This document shows positions 25,212-33,168 of a DNA stretch of 64,000 nt, one piece after another. The notes below the pieces were generated by a model, which was not told the origin of the DNA, did no database searches, and was given only the letters and a program-made list of their open reading frames with translations. The position numbers and the translations under genes are program-made. The stretch is from assembly GCF_017592555.1 (NCBI RefSeq), contig NZ_JAGFNS010000035.1, positions 1 through 64,000 on the forward strand, given 5' to 3'. How positions within the stretch are numbered: the stretch's first letter is position 1; the number at the start of each line of letters is the position of its first letter. Origin of the DNA: Actinoplanes flavus. GTDB taxonomy: Bacteria > Actinomycetota > Actinomycetes > Mycobacteriales > Micromonosporaceae.

Positions 25212-25700
25212 TCAGTGCTGGTCGATCCATATGTTGTCGTGTTCCACGTAGAACGCGGCCTTCTCGTCGTCGCTCATCTCGTCCAGATGAGCCAGTCCCT
25301 CGAAGTAGCCCTCCCGTGGTGCGCCCGGCGAGAAGTGCAGCAGCATCGAGACCGGCGCGCCCGACCGGTTCTTGAAGCCGTGCACGCCACCGATCGGGAC
25401 ATGCACCCAGTCACCGGGTTCCGCCTCGATCCACCGCTCCCCGTTGTAGATGCCCATCACCCCGGACAGGATGTAGAACGACTCGCTGATGGAACGGTGG
25501 AAATGCGGATCCGGGCCGGTCACCTCCGGCCCGCACTCCCACCGGTAGAGGCCGAACAGGCCACCCGTCGACGCGCCGGTGGCCAGATAATGCACGCGCG
25601 TGCCGTTCGGATAGACGAGTTCGGCCTTCGAGCCGGCGGGCCGGTGCCACGCGCTCTTCTCGCCGGATTCCCCGTGATATTGCGGAGGCGGATATGTCAT
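25212..25700 (-). CDS. Cupin-domain protein
   Basis: A 162-residue single-cupin protein. The metal motif reads G-P-D-P-H-F-H-R-S-x-S-E-S-F-Y-I-L-x-G with His-x-His and Glu in place, followed by a second motif (PGDWVHVPIGGVHGFKN). All ligands for a metal centre are present, so it may be an isomerase or dioxygenase-type enzyme or a sensor. It lies 10 bp after the dehydrogenase gene and shares its operon. Substrate unknown. Confidence 0.82.
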   Translation of the reverse strand: MTYPPPQYHGESGEKSAWHRPAGSKAELVYPNGTRVHYLATGASTGGLFGLYRWECGPEVTGPDPHFHRSISESFYILSGVMGIYNGERWIEAEPGDWVHVPIGGVHGFKNRSGAPVSMLLHFSPGAPREGYFEGLAHLDEMSDDEKAAFYVEHDNIWIDQH

Positions 25701-25710
25701 AGGCCTCTGT

Positions 25711-26751
25711 CTACCCGAAAGTGAGCACCGGTTTGACCACCTTGCCGGTGGCGGCGTCCCGGGCGGCGGCCTCGATCTCGGTGAACGGATACTCGGTGAC
25801 CAGCCGCTCCACCGGCAGACGGCCGAGCCGGTGCAGGTCGATGAGCTGCGGCAGGAAGGTGGCCGGCGCGGCGTCGCCCTCGATCACGCCCCGGATGCGG
25901 ATGCCGTTGTAGATCACCGTCATGATGTCGAACTCGGCCGTCCCGCCCAGGCCGACCAGGGCCAGCGTGCCGCGCCGCCGCAGTGCGCCGATGGCCCGGG
26001 TGATCACGTCGGGGCGGCCGGTGGTGTCGATCGCGTGGTGCGCGCCGGTCACGCCGGTGTCGGTGGCGCCGAGGGAGAGCGCCAGGTCCAGGCGGGCCGG
26101 GTTCGGGTCGACGGCGACGACCGTGCAACCCAGCGAGACGGCCGCCATCACGGCGCTCAGGCCGACACCGCCGCAACCGAAGACGGCCACCGTCTCACCG
26201 GGGGAGGGGCGCAGCACATTGAGGACGGTGCCGGCGCCGGTCTGCACACTGCAACCCAGCGGTGCGGCGACCAGCGGTGAGAGAGCGGCGGGAACCCGTA
26301 CCACATTGGATTGATAGGCCAGGGCGTGTGTCGCGAAGCTGGACTGGCCGAAGAAGTTGCCGAAGACGGCGGAGCCGTCGAGGCTGAGCGGGCTGCTCCC
26401 GTCGGCCCGCGTGCCGCGCATGTTCAGATCGCTGCGCAGGCAGTAGGCCGGATGGCCGCCGGTGCACAGGTCGCAGCCACCACAGCTGCGGTAACTGAGC
26501 GCCACCGTGTCGCCCACCCGGACCGAGCCGACCGCGGCGCCGACCGCCTCGACGACGCCCGCGCCCTCGTGGCCGAAAACCATCGGGGAGATCTTCTCCG
26601 GCCAGCGGCCGCGCATCGCCAGATCGGTGTGGCAGATGCCGGCCGCGGTCATCCGGACCAGCACCTCGTCGTCGCGGGGCGGCTCCAGGTCCACGTCCCG
26701 GATGGTGAAGGCCGCTCCGGCCCGCTCGACGAGAGCCGCCTGGATCCGCAC
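25711..26751 (-). CDS. Zinc-dependent aryl/allylic alcohol dehydrogenase (MDR family)
   Basis: A 346-residue MDR dehydrogenase. It has the catalytic zinc Cys in AAGICHTDLAMRG, GHEGAGVVE, and a structural-zinc cluster with four Cys (SCGGCDLCTGGHPAYC). The NAD-binding motif GCGGVGLSAVM sits near residue 190, followed by an acidic VAVDPN that favours NAD+. The layout resembles benzyl or geraniol alcohol dehydrogenases (XylB-like). A GTG start at 26751 lies 3 bp after the DUF4334 stop, so the genes are cotranscribed. The N-terminal residues fit the family start. Confidence 0.9.
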   Translation of the reverse strand: MRIQAALVERAGAAFTIRDVDLEPPRDDEVLVRMTAAGICHTDLAMRGRWPEKISPMVFGHEGAGVVEAVGAAVGSVRVGDTVALSYRSCGGCDLCTGGHPAYCLRSDLNMRGTRADGSSPLSLDGSAVFGNFFGQSSFATHALAYQSNVVRVPAALSPLVAAPLGCSVQTGAGTVLNVLRPSPGETVAVFGCGGVGLSAVMAAVSLGCTVVAVDPNPARLDLALSLGATDTGVTGAHHAIDTTGRPDVITRAIGALRRRGTLALVGLGGTAEFDIMTVIYNGIRIRGVIEGDAAPATFLPQLIDLHRLGRLPVERLVTEYPFTEIEAAARDAATGKVVKPVLTFG

Positions 26752-26754
26752 CGG

Positions 26755-27222
26755 TCACTCCCGTTCGAGCACGAAGTAGTAGTGGCGGCCCTCGTCCAGG
26801 ACGCCCTTGCCGTTCATCACGCCGAGCAGGACGCTCTCGCCGGCCGATTTGAAGTGGTCGAGCACGGGTTGGCCGTCGTAGACCATGGTGGCCGTGATCT
26901 CGCCACGGAACTCGACCGGCCACAGGCTGGCGCCGCCCTTGGCCCGCTCGACGTCGTCGAAGAGCTCGCCGCCGTCGCCGCGGCAGACCAGCGGGGCCAC
27001 CTCGGTGAGAGAGTCGAACCGTTTGCCGTGCCAGCGGATCTTCGGCAGGTAGCCCTCGAAGCGGTGGCCGCTGGCGAACTCGCTCCCGCGCCAGGAACCG
27101 AGGATGTCCTCGGGGCGCACCGGTGGCAGGGCCGCCCAGAGTTCGTCGAGCTCGTCGATCGTGGTCTCGCCGCCGGCCGCGCGGATCTCGGCGAGGCGGA
27201 AGCGGGCAGCTTCGGCGTCCAT
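26755..27222 (-). CDS. GXWXG/DUF4334-domain protein
   Basis: A 155-residue protein. The N-terminal half carries the GSWRGSEF (GxWxG) segment with a following H-R-F-E-G; the C-terminal half matches the DUF4334 pattern (GGASLWPVEFRGEITATMVYDGQPVLDHFK, then VLLGVMNGKG, then HYYFVLERE). The family is common in actinobacteria beside alcohol dehydrogenases and oxidoreductases; biochemical role unknown, possibly lipocalin-like binding. First gene of an operon with the dehydrogenase and cupin; a 19-bp palindrome sits just upstream. Confidence 0.85.
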   Translation of the reverse strand: MDAEAARFRLAEIRAAGGETTIDELDELWAALPPVRPEDILGSWRGSEFASGHRFEGYLPKIRWHGKRFDSLTEVAPLVCRGDGGELFDDVERAKGGASLWPVEFRGEITATMVYDGQPVLDHFKSAGESVLLGVMNGKGVLDEGRHYYFVLERE

Positions 27223-27235
27223 GACCAGCCTTCCT

Positions 27236-27254
27236 TATTGGCGTCCCGCCAATA
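27236..27254. promoter_or_regulatory. 19-bp palindrome in front of the DUF4334 operon
   Basis: TATTGGCG-TCC-CGCCAATA is a perfect inverted repeat 13 bp upstream of the first start codon. Size and symmetry suit a TetR-type repressor. No regulator gene is adjacent, so the binder may be encoded elsewhere. Confidence 0.5.
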
Positions 27255-27286
27255 TATGCCTCCGGGGCGCCGCGACGCGAGATCCG

Positions 27287-27408
27287 TTCTCGGTACGCGT
27301 GAGGCCGTTCCGCCCCGATCCGGCCGTCCCGCCGGACCCGGCAGCGAGCCCGCGCCGCGCGGACGGGACGGTCCGACGATGGCGGGGCGGGGTCTCGCGT
27401 ACCGGGAA
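27287..27408 (-). other. 122-nt nested inverted repeat (long imperfect hairpin)
   Basis: Three nested arm pairs are stacked in order: 27287-27299 with 27396-27408 (13 bp, one mismatch), 27310-27317 with 27383-27390 (8 bp, perfect) and 27324-27331 with 27364-27371 (8 bp, perfect). It lies between two minus-strand genes, downstream of the permease and upstream of the DUF4334 promoter. It could be an elaborate terminator, a small structured RNA or a miniature element; no coding potential is convincing here. Confidence 0.45.
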
Positions 27409-27423
27409 AGGGTTCGAGGGGAT

Positions 27424-28410
27424 CTAGACGGTGACCGTGGCGGCTTCCCTGGCCGGTTCGGTGGGCGCCGGTGCCGAGCGGCGGGCGCGCAGGGCGCCGG
27501 CCGTGCAGAGCAGGGCGCCCACGGTGAGCCAGGCGAGCAGGACGATGATCGGGCGGGTGGCGGCGGCGCCGTCGAAGAAGGCGGTCGAGCGCAGCAGTGT
27601 TCCGCCGGCGCCGGGCGGCAGCAGCTGGCCGAGCTCGCCGGACCAGCCGGGCAGCATCTGCGGGGCGGACGAGGCGCCGGACAGCGGGTTGCCGATCAGC
27701 ATCATGGTCGCTGCTCCGATGCCGACGCCGGCCATGCCGAGCAGGGATTCCAGGCCGAGTACGGTGAGCGCGGTGGCGGCGACGGCGAGTCCGATGGCGC
27801 CGGCGTTGGCGAGGTAGTCGCCGTTCAGTGAGCCCAGCCAGAACTGGAGGATCGCGGCCATCGCCAGGCCGCCGGTCACCGCGAAGGCGAGCGCGCCGGC
27901 CACCCGGCGGCCGGTGCCGCGGACCCGGGCGGTGAGCAGGACGGCGGCCAGGATGCCGCCCAGCACCAGTGGCAGTGCCCCGGCGGCCAGGCCGGCGCCG
28001 CGCGGGTCGTCGGCGGGCAGGGCGGCCAGATCGCGTACGGCGGTGGTGGGCGCCTGGCCCTCGTGGGCGAGTGCCGTGCCGAGGGCCTGAAGGGTCTGGG
28101 CGACCGCGGGGCCGGCGGCCGAGGCGGTGATCACCTGGGGCGTGCCGGAGGTGAGATCGATCGCGCCGTACGCCTCCCGGTCCTTGATCAGCCGCTCGGC
28201 GGCGGCCGTGTCGGTGACGGCGGTGACGTCGAACGCTCCCGGCAGGCGCTGCTCCAGCGCGCCGGTGACCTGTGCGACGGCGGGGGCCGGGCCGGCGACG
28301 GCGATCGGCACGTCGTGGACCGAGGACCGGACCGCCGGCCAGGCGAAGGCGGTGAGCAGGACGCTGACGATGACCGTGAGCAGCCCGACCGTGGCGGTGA
28401 CCTGCTTCAT
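27424..28410 (-). CDS. ABC-2-type/YhgE-like membrane permease
   Basis: A 328-residue membrane protein: one N-terminal TM (VGLLTVIVSVLLTAFAWP), a roughly 120-residue extracytoplasmic domain, and then five or six TMs in the C-terminal half (ALPLVLGGILAAVLL, VAGALAFAVTGGLAM, LAVAATALTVLGL, ATRPIIVLLAWLTVGALL). This layout is that of YhgE/Pip or DUF3533-type ABC-2 permeases without an ATPase partner here. It is divergent from a TetR repressor, with two apparent operators in between, so it is probably TetR-controlled export or envelope stress protection. The ATG at 28410 gives the signal-like first TM; the longer frame crosses the operators. Confidence 0.7.
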   Translation of the reverse strand: MKQVTATVGLLTVIVSVLLTAFAWPAVRSSVHDVPIAVAGPAPAVAQVTGALEQRLPGAFDVTAVTDTAAAERLIKDREAYGAIDLTSGTPQVITASAAGPAVAQTLQALGTALAHEGQAPTTAVRDLAALPADDPRGAGLAAGALPLVLGGILAAVLLTARVRGTGRRVAGALAFAVTGGLAMAAILQFWLGSLNGDYLANAGAIGLAVAATALTVLGLESLLGMAGVGIGAATMMLIGNPLSGASSAPQMLPGWSGELGQLLPPGAGGTLLRSTAFFDGAAATRPIIVLLAWLTVGALLCTAGALRARRSAPAPTEPAREAATVTV

Positions 28411-28430
28411 GGCGGCTCCTTCGTTAAAGT

Positions 28431-28451
28431 GAACGGTGGTTCGTTTTAAAC
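28431..28451. promoter_or_regulatory. TetR-type operator, copy 1
   Basis: GAACGGTGGTTCGTTTTAAAC is 19/21 identical to copy 2 and includes the palindrome CGTTT-T-AAACG. It lies 20 bp upstream of the permease start. Confidence 0.5.
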
Positions 28452-28478
28452 GATGGGCCGGTCGCCGGTGTTTGTCAA

Positions 28479-28499
28479 GAACGGTCGTTCGTTTTAGCG
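28479..28499. promoter_or_regulatory. TetR-type operator, copy 2
   Basis: The repeat GAACGGTCGTTCGTTTTAGCG has a perfect GAACG-GT-CGTTC core. It lies 8 bp before the TetR start codon, so binding would repress the regulator itself. The start-to-start distance to copy 1 is 48 bp. Confidence 0.5.
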
Positions 28500-28507
28500 T
28501 GGGACGC

Positions 28508-29116
28508 ATGCCACGCGTCACCGACGAACACCGGGCCGGCCGCCGCGCCGAGATCCTCGCCGCGGCCGCCCGGGTCTTCGCCGTCAAGGGATTCCACGGC
28601 GCCTCGATGGCCGACCTGATCACCGAGTCCGGGCTCTCCGCGGGCGCCGTCTACAGCTATTTCCGCAGCAAGGAGGAGCTGATCGCGGCGGTCGCCGACC
28701 TCGCCCACGCCACCGCCGACGACGTCTTCGGCGCGCTGCTCGCCGACCGGGCCACGCCGTCGCCGGCCGACGCGGTGGCCGCGATGATCACGGCGATCCA
28801 CGAGCGGCTCGTCGACGGGCCGCTTCCCGGCGTGGACATCACCCGGCTCGGCGTGCAGGTGTGGGCCGAGGCGCTGCGCAACCCCGAGGTGTACGACCGG
28901 GCCCAGTGGGTGGTGCGGCGGCTGCGCGGGCACTGCGCGGAGGTGGCCCGCCGCTGGCAGGCGGCCGGCAATCTGCCGCCCGGCGCCGACCCGGACCAGA
29001 TCGGCGCGGCGATGCTCAGCCTCCTTCAGGGGTACGTGCTCCAGCGCCTGCTGGTCCCGTCGACCGACCCGGCCGGCTACGTCGACGGCGTCGCCCACCT
29101 CCTTGGGAGGCGCTGA
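28508..29116 (+). CDS. TetR/AcrR-family transcriptional repressor
   Basis: A 202-residue regulator. The N-terminal HTH is EILAAAARVFAVKGFHGASM, then ADLITESGLSAGAVYSYFRSKEELIAAV. The C-terminal ligand domain is entirely helical with a tail (GYVLQRLLVPSTDPAGYVDGVAHLLG) seen in the AcrR-like subgroup. It is divergent from the permease and has a duplicated 21-bp element in the 97-bp shared promoter region, so it most likely represses both. The ATG at 28508 fits the HTH start. Confidence 0.9.
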   Translation: MPRVTDEHRAGRRAEILAAAARVFAVKGFHGASMADLITESGLSAGAVYSYFRSKEELIAAVADLAHATADDVFGALLADRATPSPADAVAAMITAIHERLVDGPLPGVDITRLGVQVWAEALRNPEVYDRAQWVVRRLRGHCAEVARRWQAAGNLPPGADPDQIGAAMLSLLQGYVLQRLLVPSTDPAGYVDGVAHLLGRR

Positions 29117-29269
29117 GGCTGTCTCCGCCACGGGAACGAGCGGGCCGGCCGGTGTGGCTGCTCATCGGACCGAACCCCAGCCGCGGGCTCCGAGCCGCCC
29201 ATCCACGGCGGATCCGGGCGTTCCTCGGCGGCTGAGAAAATTGTCGGACCCCGGCCGTACCCTCCTGGC

Positions 29270-31282
29270 ATGGTCAATCGTTCCCCTTCCCCGGGCATCG
29301 CCGCGTTCGCCTCCCGAGCCGAGTTCGACCAGGCGGTCGCGTCGGCGCGGCACGCGGCTCAGGCGTATTACGACACCGGCGACGCGGTGATGACCGACGC
29401 CGAGTACGACGTGCTGGCCGACCGGATAGCCGCGGCCCTCACCGAGCATCCGGACTGGGACGACATGGGCGTCACGACCGCCGTGGCCGCGGGGGCCTCG
29501 GCGGGCGGCGACGTCCGGCACCCCACCGCGATGCTCTCCCTCGACAAGATCAAGACGCCGGAGGAGGTGGCCGCGTTCGTCGCCACCCTCGGCGGCGACG
29601 GGTGCCTGGTCGAGGTCAAGCTCGACGGCCTCGCCCTCCGCGCGGAGTACGAGGCGGGTCGCCTCGTGCTGGCCGCGCTGCGCGGTGACGGCGCCACCGG
29701 CGAGGACGTCACCGCCCAGGTCCGGCGCGGTGTGGCCGGGCTGCCGGCCGAGCTGGCCACACCCTGGACCGGCGAGGTGCGCGGCGAGGTCTACATGACC
29801 GTCGAGGACTTCGAGGCGGCCAGCGCCAACCGGGTGGCCGCCGGCGGCAAGGCCTTCGTCAACTCGCGGGGCGCGGTCGCCGGGGCGATCCGCAGCATCG
29901 ACCGGGCGTACGAAGCCCCCATGACCTTCGCGACCTACGAGATCACCGGCGAGGGGGTCGACGCGTCCGGCAGCCACCTCGGGCGGATGGCACGGGCCGA
30001 GGAACTCGGCTTCCCGGCCGCCTGCCGGCTCATCGACGGGGTCGGCGGCGAGCTGTTCACCGCCGACGAGGTGATCGCCGCCATCGAGGCGATCGGGGCC
30101 CGGCGCTCCGAGCTGGTCTTCCCGATCGACGGCGCGGTCATCAAGGCCGATGCCGAGAGCACCCGGCGGCGGCTCGGACTCGCCTCCCGCACGCCGTACT
30201 GGGCGACCGCGTTCAAATACCCCCCGGACACCGCCTCCACCGTGCTGCGCGAGATCGAGGTGCGCGTCGGCCGGACCGGGCGGATCAGCCTGCGCGCGAT
30301 CATCGACCCGGTGCAGGTCGGCGGCACCACCGTCACCAAGGCCACCCTGCACAACCCACAGTGGGTCGCCGAGCAGGGCCTCGCCCTCGGGCAGACCGTC
30401 GCCGTGTGGCGGGCCGGTGACGTCATCCCACGGGTCACCTCGCCGATCGGCGAGCAGCCGCACGGGCTGACCCCGTGGGTGGCGCCCGAGGTGTGCCCGC
30501 AGTGCGGCGAGCCGTGGGACCGGAGCAGCCTGCTCTGGCGCTGCCACACCGCCTCGTGTGCGGCGGCGAACGCGCTGGCGTACTGGTGCAGCCGGGAGGC
30601 CCTCGACGTGGACGGGGCCGGCGACTCGTTCTGCGACGCCGTCATCGAGGCGGGGCTGGCCCGCGACGTCGCCGACCTGTATGGGCTGGCCGTCGACGAC
30701 ATCGCCGAGTTGCCGGTCGGCAGGACCGTGGCCGGCGGGACGGTCATGCTCGGCCGGGCCAACGCGGAGCGGATCATCGCGGGGCTGGCGGCCAGCAAGG
30801 CGCAGCCGTTCAACCGGGTGGTCACCGGGCTCGGCATCCGGATGACCGGCCGCAGCGTCGGGCGGTGGCTGGCGGCGCGGTTCAAGTCGATGACCGCGCT
30901 GCGGGCCGCCACCGTCGAGGAGATCGCCGAGATCGACAAGATGGGCCTCATCAAGGCCCAGCACGTGGTGGACGGTCTGGTGGCGATGAGCGACGTCATC
31001 GACCGCCTGACCGCGCACGGGCTGACCATGGAGGTGGTCGACGACGGTGGGGCGAAGCCGCTGGCCGGAAAGACGTTTGTGGTGTCCGGTTCGGTGCCGG
31101 GCTACACGCGCACGACGGTGAGTGAGCGGATCGAGGCGCTGGGCGGGTCGGCCAGCAGCAGCGTGTCGGCGAAGACCACCGCGCTGGTCACCGCCGAGAC
31201 CACCACGGCCAAGGCCAAGAAGGCGGCTCAGCTGGGCATTCCGGTGATCGAGCCGGAGGAGTTCGCGCGCATGCTCGCCTGA
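29270..31282 (+). CDS. ligA: NAD+-dependent DNA ligase (LigA family)
   Basis: A 670-residue ligase with the complete LigA order: Ia domain (YYDTGDAVMTDAEYDVLADR), adenylation Lys in EVKLDGLAL, RGDGATGEDVT, GEVRGEVYM, an OB fold, a Cys4 zinc finger (CPQCGEPW, then CHTASC), helix-hairpin-helix repeats, and a C-terminal BRCT domain (GKTFVVSGSVPGYTR). All catalytic motifs are intact. It seals nicks using NAD+. The gene is isolated between a TetR gene and a membrane-protein gene. It may be a second copy, because the housekeeping LigA of actinobacteria is usually longer and sits elsewhere; that cannot be checked here. Confidence 0.9.
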   Translation: MVNRSPSPGIAAFASRAEFDQAVASARHAAQAYYDTGDAVMTDAEYDVLADRIAAALTEHPDWDDMGVTTAVAAGASAGGDVRHPTAMLSLDKIKTPEEVAAFVATLGGDGCLVEVKLDGLALRAEYEAGRLVLAALRGDGATGEDVTAQVRRGVAGLPAELATPWTGEVRGEVYMTVEDFEAASANRVAAGGKAFVNSRGAVAGAIRSIDRAYEAPMTFATYEITGEGVDASGSHLGRMARAEELGFPAACRLIDGVGGELFTADEVIAAIEAIGARRSELVFPIDGAVIKADAESTRRRLGLASRTPYWATAFKYPPDTASTVLREIEVRVGRTGRISLRAIIDPVQVGGTTVTKATLHNPQWVAEQGLALGQTVAVWRAGDVIPRVTSPIGEQPHGLTPWVAPEVCPQCGEPWDRSSLLWRCHTASCAAANALAYWCSREALDVDGAGDSFCDAVIEAGLARDVADLYGLAVDDIAELPVGRTVAGGTVMLGRANAERIIAGLAASKAQPFNRVVTGLGIRMTGRSVGRWLAARFKSMTALRAATVEEIAEIDKMGLIKAQHVVDGLVAMSDVIDRLTAHGLTMEVVDDGGAKPLAGKTFVVSGSVPGYTRTTVSERIEALGGSASSSVSAKTTALVTAETTTAKAKKAAQLGIPVIEPEEFARMLA

Positions 31283-31325
31283 CACCCGGGTCGCGGCGAG
31301 ATCATCAGGACTCTATCCTGGCGCG

Positions 31326-33167
31326 ATGCTTACTGAGGGTTACCGGCTCGCGTGGGAGTCCCGGCGGGTGCTGGCGGCGGTCCTGTTGCCGGTGGCGGCG
31401 GTCGCGCTGCTGGTGACGGCGGTGCTGGGCCGGTTCGCGGGTGGCCGGCCGGCGGTCGCCTGGGTGATGCCCGGCGTGCTGGTGGCGGCCTGGATCGTCG
31501 GGCTGCTCGCCGGGGTCTGCGCCGTCGCGCGCGGCCTGGGTGTGATGGGCGCCCTCCGGCGGGCGGTCGCGTTCCTGCCGGTCTTCGTGGCGGGGCTCGT
31601 CGCCGTCGGCGGGGCGGTGTACCTCGGCATGGTGATGGTCGCCGGCACCGGCTCGGTGCCGTTGGTGCTGGCCGTGCTCGCGGCGGGCGGGCTGGTCGCA
31701 TCCCGGCTGGTGCTGGCCGTGACCTCCGGGGCGAGCGGGGCGCAGGACCGGCCGGAGTCATGGCGCGAGTCGGCGACGTTCCTGCTGGGCGGGGTGGTGG
31801 CGCCGGCGCTTCCGGCCTATCTCCTCCCGGGCTCCGTGGCGTTGGCCGTCCTGCTGCCGATCATGCTGGCCGTGCAGGTGGGCCTGGCCGCTCACCGGCA
31901 CATGCCGCGGAACCCGGCCGACGCGCCTGATCCAGCCGACTCGCCCGACCCGGCAGACCGCGCCACCGTGGCGGACGCGGCCGGCTCGGCCGACCGGGTG
32001 GAACCGGCAGAGCCGGCCGGAATGGGCTCGGAGCGGGTGGCGGGCCGCGGGGTCCGGGTCTGGCCGGGTGTCGCCATGATGGCGGTCGCCGTGCTGGTGG
32101 CCGGCGGTCCGGCGGTGGCCGGGCGGTTCGGTGGGCCGGTCCGCACCAACGACGCCGGACCGTTCCGGCCGGCCGCGGTGGCCTGGCCGGCCGGGCGGCA
32201 TCCGGTGATCGTGACCGACGCCGGGGTCTGGTTCTGCGACGACGATCTGTGCGAGAAGTACACCGACGTCAGTGGCGGCCCGTCCCCGATCGGGGAGTAC
32301 GCCACGGCCGGGATCGCCGCCGACGGGACGGTCGTCAAGACGGCCGTCACCGGGGGACCGGACAGCGGCGGGCCGTTCCTGCACTATGCGCGCTGCGTAC
32401 CGGAAGGTTGCCGGAACGCCTGGCTGCCGGTGAGGGCGAGCGCCAAGGTGAAGCTCGACCCGATGGCGTCGGTGGAGGCCGTCGGCGCGATGGCGCCGGA
32501 CGGCGCGCTCTGGTTCTTCGTGGCCGCGCCGGCCGAGGGCGGGGAGCTGGGGCGGTACCGGTTCTCGCTGATCCGCTGCGCCGACCTGGAGTGTTCCGCG
32601 CCTCAGCGGCACGAGGTCGGCGCCACCGACCGGAGCCCGGCCGACGGCTACGGCGACGGAGCCCGCGCCCGTCTCACGATCGGCGCCGACGGCCGCCCGG
32701 ACGCGGCGTTCTGGACCGGCATGAGCGTCCTGCGGTTCAGCTGCGACCCGGTGACCTGCGCGAACCCGCGTGAGACCGCCAACGACGGCGTTCCGCCGCG
32801 AGGCGTCTGGACCACCGCCGGCGACCAGACCGTCGCCTACTTCGACGAGCGGCTGTTCCGGGGCACGGATCTCACGCCGGTGGCCACCGGCAGCGCGAAC
32901 GGCACGGGCGGGCTGGCGGTCGCCGGACCGTCGGTCTACGTGGCCGCCGCCCTGCCCGCCCGACCGGACCGCGGCTTCCACGTGACCATCGGCGAACCGG
33001 CCCGCCACTGGCAGCAGACCGTGTGGCGATGCACCGACGGCGACTGTGACAGCGTGCCGATGGACCGGTACGAGGGCGAACCGTGGCGTGAGCTGGTCGC
33101 GGTCGCCGAGGACGGCCGCATCCTGCTGGTCCGCCCCGGTCGCATCGTGCTGCGCGAGGCGCCGTAG
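31326..33167 (+). CDS. Membrane protein with exported CX4C-repeat domain
   Basis: A 613-residue protein of no recognised family. The first 190 residues contain five or six TM helices. Next come a low-complexity Ala-Asp-Pro linker (PADAPDPADSPDPADRA), another TM near residues 247-265 and a roughly 340-residue outside domain. That domain contains five CX4C pairs at spaced intervals (CDDDLC, CVPEGC, CADLEC, CDPVTC, CTDGDC), each following a predicted beta strand. The pattern suggests a disulfide-stapled beta-propeller-like repeat, by inference. Its stop is 1 bp from the convergent NB-ARC gene's stop, and it may belong functionally with the surrounding envelope ATPases. Confidence 0.6.
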   Translation: MLTEGYRLAWESRRVLAAVLLPVAAVALLVTAVLGRFAGGRPAVAWVMPGVLVAAWIVGLLAGVCAVARGLGVMGALRRAVAFLPVFVAGLVAVGGAVYLGMVMVAGTGSVPLVLAVLAAGGLVASRLVLAVTSGASGAQDRPESWRESATFLLGGVVAPALPAYLLPGSVALAVLLPIMLAVQVGLAAHRHMPRNPADAPDPADSPDPADRATVADAAGSADRVEPAEPAGMGSERVAGRGVRVWPGVAMMAVAVLVAGGPAVAGRFGGPVRTNDAGPFRPAAVAWPAGRHPVIVTDAGVWFCDDDLCEKYTDVSGGPSPIGEYATAGIAADGTVVKTAVTGGPDSGGPFLHYARCVPEGCRNAWLPVRASAKVKLDPMASVEAVGAMAPDGALWFFVAAPAEGGELGRYRFSLIRCADLECSAPQRHEVGATDRSPADGYGDGARARLTIGADGRPDAAFWTGMSVLRFSCDPVTCANPRETANDGVPPRGVWTTAGDQTVAYFDERLFRGTDLTPVATGSANGTGGLAVAGPSVYVAAALPARPDRGFHVTIGEPARHWQQTVWRCTDGDCDSVPMDRYEGEPWRELVAVAEDGRILLVRPGRIVLREAP

Positions 33168-33168
33168 G

